Source of the DNA: Arthrobacter hankyongi
GTDB lineage: Bacteria > Actinomycetota > Actinomycetes > Actinomycetales > Micrococcaceae
Direction: 5' to 3'
Assembly (NCBI RefSeq): GCF_022012395.1
Contig: NZ_JAKLTQ010000021.1
Location: 24,933 to 88,932, forward strand
Length of the DNA stretch: 64,000 nt
Below, piece by piece: positions 60,751 through 64,000 of this stretch (positions are counted from its first letter, which is position 1; each line of letters opens with the position of its first letter). Both the position numbers and the translations under genes were made by a program. The notes beneath the pieces were generated by a model that saw only the letters and a program-made list of their open reading frames with translations, was not told the DNA's origin and did no database searches.

Positions 60751-61641
60751 ATGAAGATCCTCATCGCCGGCGCCTCCGGGCTGATCGGCAGCGCCTTGTC
60801 CCAACTGCTGCGCTCCCGCGGCCACGACGTCGCCCGGCTGGTCCGGCGTCCGGCACGGGCCGCCGGCGAGTATGCCTGGGACCCGGCGGCCGGCATCCTG
60901 GACCCGCAGGCGGTGAGCGGCCAGGACGCTGTGGTCAACCTCTCCGGCTCCGCATTGAGACTGCGGCCATGGACCCGGTCCTTCAAGGAGAACCTGGCCT
61001 CCTCCCGGATCGCGAGCACGCGGACGCTGGCCACAGCCATTGCCGCCGCCGAACAGCCGCCCGGCGTCTTTGTCAGCCAGTCCGGTTCCGCGTACTACGG
61101 CAACCGCGGCGATGAATTGCTCACCGAAGAGTCCTCCACTGGAGACATCTTCATGGCGGACGTCTGCCGGAAATGGGAGCAGGCGGCCCTTGGTGCTCCC
61201 TGCCGGACCATCATCACCCGCACCGGGATAGTCATGACTCCGCGTGCCGGTGCCCTGCCGCGGCTGCTGGTCCCGCTCCGGCTCGGCGTCGGCGGCCCGC
61301 TGGGCAGCGGCAAGCAGTGGTGGCCATGGATCACGCTGGAGGATGAAGCCGCGGCGCTGGCGTTCCTGCTGGAATCCGACCTGTCCGGCCCGGTCAACCT
61401 GTGCGCCCCGGAACCGGCGACGGCCGGGGACCTGATTGCGGCGCTGGCCGAGGAACTGGGCAAACCGGCCCGGTTCCGCGTGCCGGAGCAGCTGCTGAAG
61501 GCCGTGCTGGGCGATCTGGCGACGAACATGGTCCTGGTCAGCGACCGGATGCTGCCGCGGCGGCTGGAGGAGGCCGGGTTCGCATTCGGCCAACCCACGG
61601 TGCGGGAGATGGCCCGCTGGGTGGCGCAGCAACTCCACTGA
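60751..61641 (+). CDS. TIGR01777 family NAD-dependent epimerase/dehydratase-like protein
   Basis: 296 residues, short-chain dehydrogenase/reductase fold. It opens 'MKILIAGASGLIGSALSQLLRSRGHDVARLVRR' with the GxxGxxG dinucleotide motif. 'VNLSGSALRLRPWTRSFKENLASSRIAST' and 'QSGSAYYGNRGDELLTEESSTGDIF' are the conserved TIGR01777 segments. Tyr and Gly of 'YYG' take the place of the usual YxxxK, as in this family. It is related to YfcH and plant cell-division regulator GC1/SulA-like proteins; the substrate is unknown. I chose ATG 60751, where homology begins. It is divergent from the tricorn gene (75 bases) and convergent with the kinase gene. Confidence 0.87.
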   Translation: MKILIAGASGLIGSALSQLLRSRGHDVARLVRRPARAAGEYAWDPAAGILDPQAVSGQDAVVNLSGSALRLRPWTRSFKENLASSRIASTRTLATAIAAAEQPPGVFVSQSGSAYYGNRGDELLTEESSTGDIFMADVCRKWEQAALGAPCRTIITRTGIVMTPRAGALPRLLVPLRLGVGGPLGSGKQWWPWITLEDEAAALAFLLESDLSGPVNLCAPEPATAGDLIAALAEELGKPARFRVPEQLLKAVLGDLATNMVLVSDRMLPRRLEEAGFAFGQPTVREMARWVAQQLH

Positions 61642-61664
61642 CCTCCGGCTGCTCATCCGGCCGC

Positions 61665-63218
61665 TCAACCCTCCGGCGCCAGGATTTCGCTGATCCGCCA
61701 CCGTCCACCCTCCTGCTCCAGCCGGAACCGCAGCCGCTGCGTCTTCGCGCCGGCCACCTCGCGGACGAGGCCCGCCGTCCGGCTGTACTGCCGGAACCCG
61801 GAGGTGGTCACCACAGCCGACACAACGGCCTCGGCGCCGGCTTCCGCCGCCAGCTCCGGTTCCGCCACGGTGGCCTCCAGGCCGGCGAACCAGTGGTCCT
61901 GCTCCCGCAGGGTGCCGATAATCTTCCGGTCCGCTGCCATGGCGGCAGAACCGTGTGCGTTGACGTCCGCAAGCAGCGCCGGGTTGCGGGTCCGCAGGGC
62001 TTCGGTGCGCAGCCAGGCCAGACCAGGCAGCGCCGCCATCGGATCCCCGGAACCGAGCGCAGCCGTGATCCGTCCCGGCACCGGCCGCTGGGTGGGCGGA
62101 GCCGCTGGGGCGGAGGCGGCAGCCGCCGGAGCCACCGCGGCAGCCCTGCCCTGCGGAACCGGCGGGCCGGCCAGCATCCCCGCCAAGGCGATGACGAGTC
62201 CAAGCGCGGCGGTCAGGGCCGTACCGGCCAGCAGCAGCCGGGCCGGATCCAGCCGCCGCAGGAATCCCGGCCGGGCGGTCCCGGCCCGTACCCGGCGCCC
62301 GGTCCGAGCCTGCCGCCGGGGCGGCGGCCGCCGGGTCAGCAGCTGCGGCACCACGCTGGGATGGACCGCCGCAGCCAGGTCCAGCGGCTCGGCGGCAGCG
62401 GCCTGGTAGGCCCGCCGGGCAAAGTCCGCGGCGGACGGGCGCCGGACCGGATCCTCGTCCAGTCCTTCCTCCAGCAGTTGGACCAGTTCGGCCGGCACCG
62501 CAGGACTCAATAGGTTCAGCGGCGGCCTGGCCTCGGCCGCCGCCGGGACCCGTCCGGTCAGCGCGAACCAGCCCAACGCGGACAGCGCGTAGACGTCCGT
62601 CTCCGGTCCGGAGGATTCGGCCGCGGGCGGCCCGAACCCGGGCGTGGCGGCCTGACCGGCCGGCGCCGTGCCGGCCACCCAGGCGCCGCCCAGGTCTGCC
62701 AGCAACGGCTTGCCCGCAGCGGTGAAGAGCACGTTGCCCGGCGCGAGATCCCCGTGGATGACGCCTTGGCCGTGCAGGAAGGCCAGCACCTGCCCCAGCG
62801 GCGTCAGGACCGTGACCGCCTCACCGGCCGAAAGCGGACCGCGGGCCGCCAGCAGGGCGGCCAGCGAGCCGCCGGCCGCAAAGGTCAGCAGCAGGCCCGG
62901 ACCCAGACTGGTGGCCACGCGGCGGTAGGCCCGCACCAGATGCTCGTGCTCGACGCCTGCCAGCAGCCCCAGTTCCCGGGCCGGGCTGCCGGCATCGGCC
63001 GCACCCGTGCTGGACCCATCCAGACTGGCCGCAGCTGGAGCGGGCGGAAAGACCTTCAGGGCGTACTCCGTGCCGTCGGCGGCCACCGCCAGCCAGACCG
63101 ACGCCGTCGCTCCACTGCCCAGCCAGCGCACGATCTGCAGGCCTTCGACCACAGGACGCGGCGGTTCCGGGCCATCCGGTGCACCCGCGGACCGGGACCA
63201 GGACTGTTCGGTGTTCAT
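61665..63218 (-). CDS. Membrane Ser/Thr protein kinase with HGD catalytic loop
   Basis: 517 residues. The N-terminal 270 residues form a protein kinase: glycine loop 'GSGATASVWLAV', ATP-lysine in 'YALKVF', and the catalytic loop 'HGDLAPGNVLF' with Asp157. The activation segment opens with DLG instead of DFG. The Arg before the catalytic Asp is replaced by Gly, so it is a non-RD kinase. A basic juxtamembrane linker, one helix ('LLLAGTALTAALGLVIALAGMLAG', around residue 345) and a 150-residue outer domain follow; the outer domain has no PASTA repeats. Start ATG 63218 with AAAGG. It is divergent from lipB. Targets are unknown. Confidence 0.87.
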   Translation of the reverse strand: MNTEQSWSRSAGAPDGPEPPRPVVEGLQIVRWLGSGATASVWLAVAADGTEYALKVFPPAPAAASLDGSSTGAADAGSPARELGLLAGVEHEHLVRAYRRVATSLGPGLLLTFAAGGSLAALLAARGPLSAGEAVTVLTPLGQVLAFLHGQGVIHGDLAPGNVLFTAAGKPLLADLGGAWVAGTAPAGQAATPGFGPPAAESSGPETDVYALSALGWFALTGRVPAAAEARPPLNLLSPAVPAELVQLLEEGLDEDPVRRPSAADFARRAYQAAAAEPLDLAAAVHPSVVPQLLTRRPPPRRQARTGRRVRAGTARPGFLRRLDPARLLLAGTALTAALGLVIALAGMLAGPPVPQGRAAAVAPAAAASAPAAPPTQRPVPGRITAALGSGDPMAALPGLAWLRTEALRTRNPALLADVNAHGSAAMAADRKIIGTLREQDHWFAGLEATVAEPELAAEAGAEAVVSAVVTTSGFRQYSRTAGLVREVAGAKTQRLRFRLEQEGGRWRISEILAPEG

Positions 63219-63258
63219 GGACCTTTGTTCTACACCGGCTGCGGCCGCGGCGCAGAAG

Positions 63259-63295
63259 TTATCCACAGGCCGGCGGAAGAGTGCGGTTGTACACA
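63259..63295 (+). promoter_or_regulatory. Two DnaA-box-like nonamers between the kinase gene and lipB
   Basis: TTATCCACA (63259-63267) matches the classical DnaA box exactly; TTGTACACA (63287-63295) is a near match to the actinobacterial TTGTCCACA. They have the same orientation, 28 bases apart. A CATTCG…CGAATG inverted repeat (63294-63311) overlaps the second. Their role in this 127-base promoter region is unproven. Confidence 0.35.
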
Positions 63296-63345
63296 TTCGC
63301 CGGCTCGAATGGAGACGGCGGGATGCCGAGGCGTAGGCTTGGCGC

Positions 63346-64000
63346 ATGACTCTTGAGTTTTCCCGGGTTGGATTTGCCCCCGATTACGTCGACTATGAGG
63401 AGGCATGGGCCCTGCAGCGCCGCATCCACGAGGACGTGGTGGCCGGCATGGCACCCAGCACGGTCCTGCTGCTCGAACACGCGTCGGTCTACACGGCCGG
63501 CAAGCGGACCGAGGACCACGAACGTCCGCTGGACGGCACACCCGTCGTCGATGTGGACCGCGGTGGCAAGTTGACGTGGCACGGACCGGGCCAGCTCGTC
63601 GGCTATCCGATTGTCGCGCTGCCGGACCCCACCCGCGTTGCCGACTACGTGGACATCCTCGAACAGGTGCTGATCAACGTTCTGGCCGACTACGGCATCA
63701 CAGCCACCCGGATCGAAGGCCGGGCCGGCGTCTGGATCGAGGCCGACGCCAAGGGCCCGGACCGCAAGATCGCCGCCATCGGCATCCGGGTGAAGAAGCG
63801 TGTGACCATGCACGGCTTCGCCCTGAACTGCAGCAACGATCTGTCCCCCTACTCCCAAATCATCGCCTGCGGCATCACCGATGCCGGCACCACCACCATC
63901 GAGGCCGAGACCGGCACCACGGTACGGCCTGAGGCCATCGCCGACCGGGTGGAAGAAGAACTACGCAAATTCGAGGACCGCCTGGCCAAGGCAGCCCCCA
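63346..64000 (+). CDS. lipB: Lipoyl(octanoyl) transferase (partial, runs off the right edge)
   Basis: 218 codons are present and no stop is reached. LipB moves octanoate from acyl carrier protein to lipoyl-domain lysines, the first step of lipoate synthesis. 'LLLEHASVYTAGKRT' and 'VDVDRGGKLTWHGPGQLVGYPI' are the standard motifs. The acyl-enzyme pair is the Lys in 'DRKIAAIGIRV' and the Cys in 'QIIACGITDAG'. It begins MTLEFSRVGFAPDYVDYEEAW at ATG 63346, with TAGGCT six bases upstream and no ribosome site (leaderless type). Its substrates include the E2 protein encoded at 54254. lipA is expected next, outside the window. Confidence 0.95.
   Translation, partial: MTLEFSRVGFAPDYVDYEEAWALQRRIHEDVVAGMAPSTVLLLEHASVYTAGKRTEDHERPLDGTPVVDVDRGGKLTWHGPGQLVGYPIVALPDPTRVADYVDILEQVLINVLADYGITATRIEGRAGVWIEADAKGPDRKIAAIGIRVKKRVTMHGFALNCSNDLSPYSQIIACGITDAGTTTIEAETGTTVRPEAIADRVEEELRKFEDRLAKAAP

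Overview
The window is chromosomal DNA of a high-GC actinobacterium, most likely from the Micrococcales (Micrococcaceae, Arthrobacter-like). This rests on strong GC codon bias, many GTG/TTG starts, actinobacteria-restricted families (DUF3159, DUF3710, DUF3093, DUF4193, SepH, DUF5998, DUF4192, PAC2, DUF7455) and a block whose order resembles the ceoB-ceoC/dut/sigA region of Mycobacterium tuberculosis. Coding density is high. I saw no rRNA, tRNA, CRISPR array, prophage or complete insertion sequence. Identifications come from reading the sequences and from family knowledge, not from database searches.

Layout. 1-3093 (minus): aldo/keto reductase, nucleoside hydrolase and ECF vitamin/nucleoside-type transporter parts (S component, then the edge of EcfT). 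3213-5337 (plus): argG and a mismatch uracil-DNA glycosylase. 5370-10890 (minus): an unknown protein, dxs and acnA, the last with an iron-box-like palindrome upstream. 11093-16069: RNA methyltransferase and KimA-like potassium importer (minus), divergent from two TrkA/RCK proteins (plus); a perfect 60-bp palindrome lies between them. 15989-21020: DUF3159, OB-fold, DUF3710, dut, DUF3093, DUF4193 and sepH. 21042-26433 (minus): phosphodiesterase, DUF5998, UPF0114 and a GNAT/acyl-CoA-synthetase-like Pat protein. 26482-28980: parC; its partner parE is at 41977-44088. 29118-31937: DinB-like protein, then a PadR repressor with an MFS drug exporter.

32019-39115 (minus) holds cydA-cydB-cydDC (cytochrome bd oxidase and its fused ABC exporter) and a GNAT protein. 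It diverges from a BlaI-type repressor and M56 sensor protease (39322-40675) across two BlaI-like operators. rlmC, parE, a small zinc protein, sigA, a pentapeptide-repeat protein, DUF4192, an MFS transporter and a PAC2 protein follow. 51002-56008 carries pepA, lpd and the E2 acyltransferase with two lipoyl domains; lipB (63346, running off the edge) supplies the lipoyl group for E2. Between them lie a small membrane protein, an OsmC peroxidase, a tricorn-type protease, a TIGR01777 epimerase and a membrane Ser/Thr kinase.

The most unusual signal is a family of 60-bp palindromic repeats with three copies (14552, 34711, 41899). One copy is exactly 20 codons long and sits in frame in the linker joining the CydD and CydC halves, resembling in concept the Rickettsia palindromic elements. 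Other notable signals are BlaI-like operators at the cytochrome bd locus and at a second site, a SigH/SigR-type promoter in front of sigA, a DtxR-like box at acnA, and a recurring leaderless-promoter arrangement (-10 hexamer 6-7 nt before the start codon).
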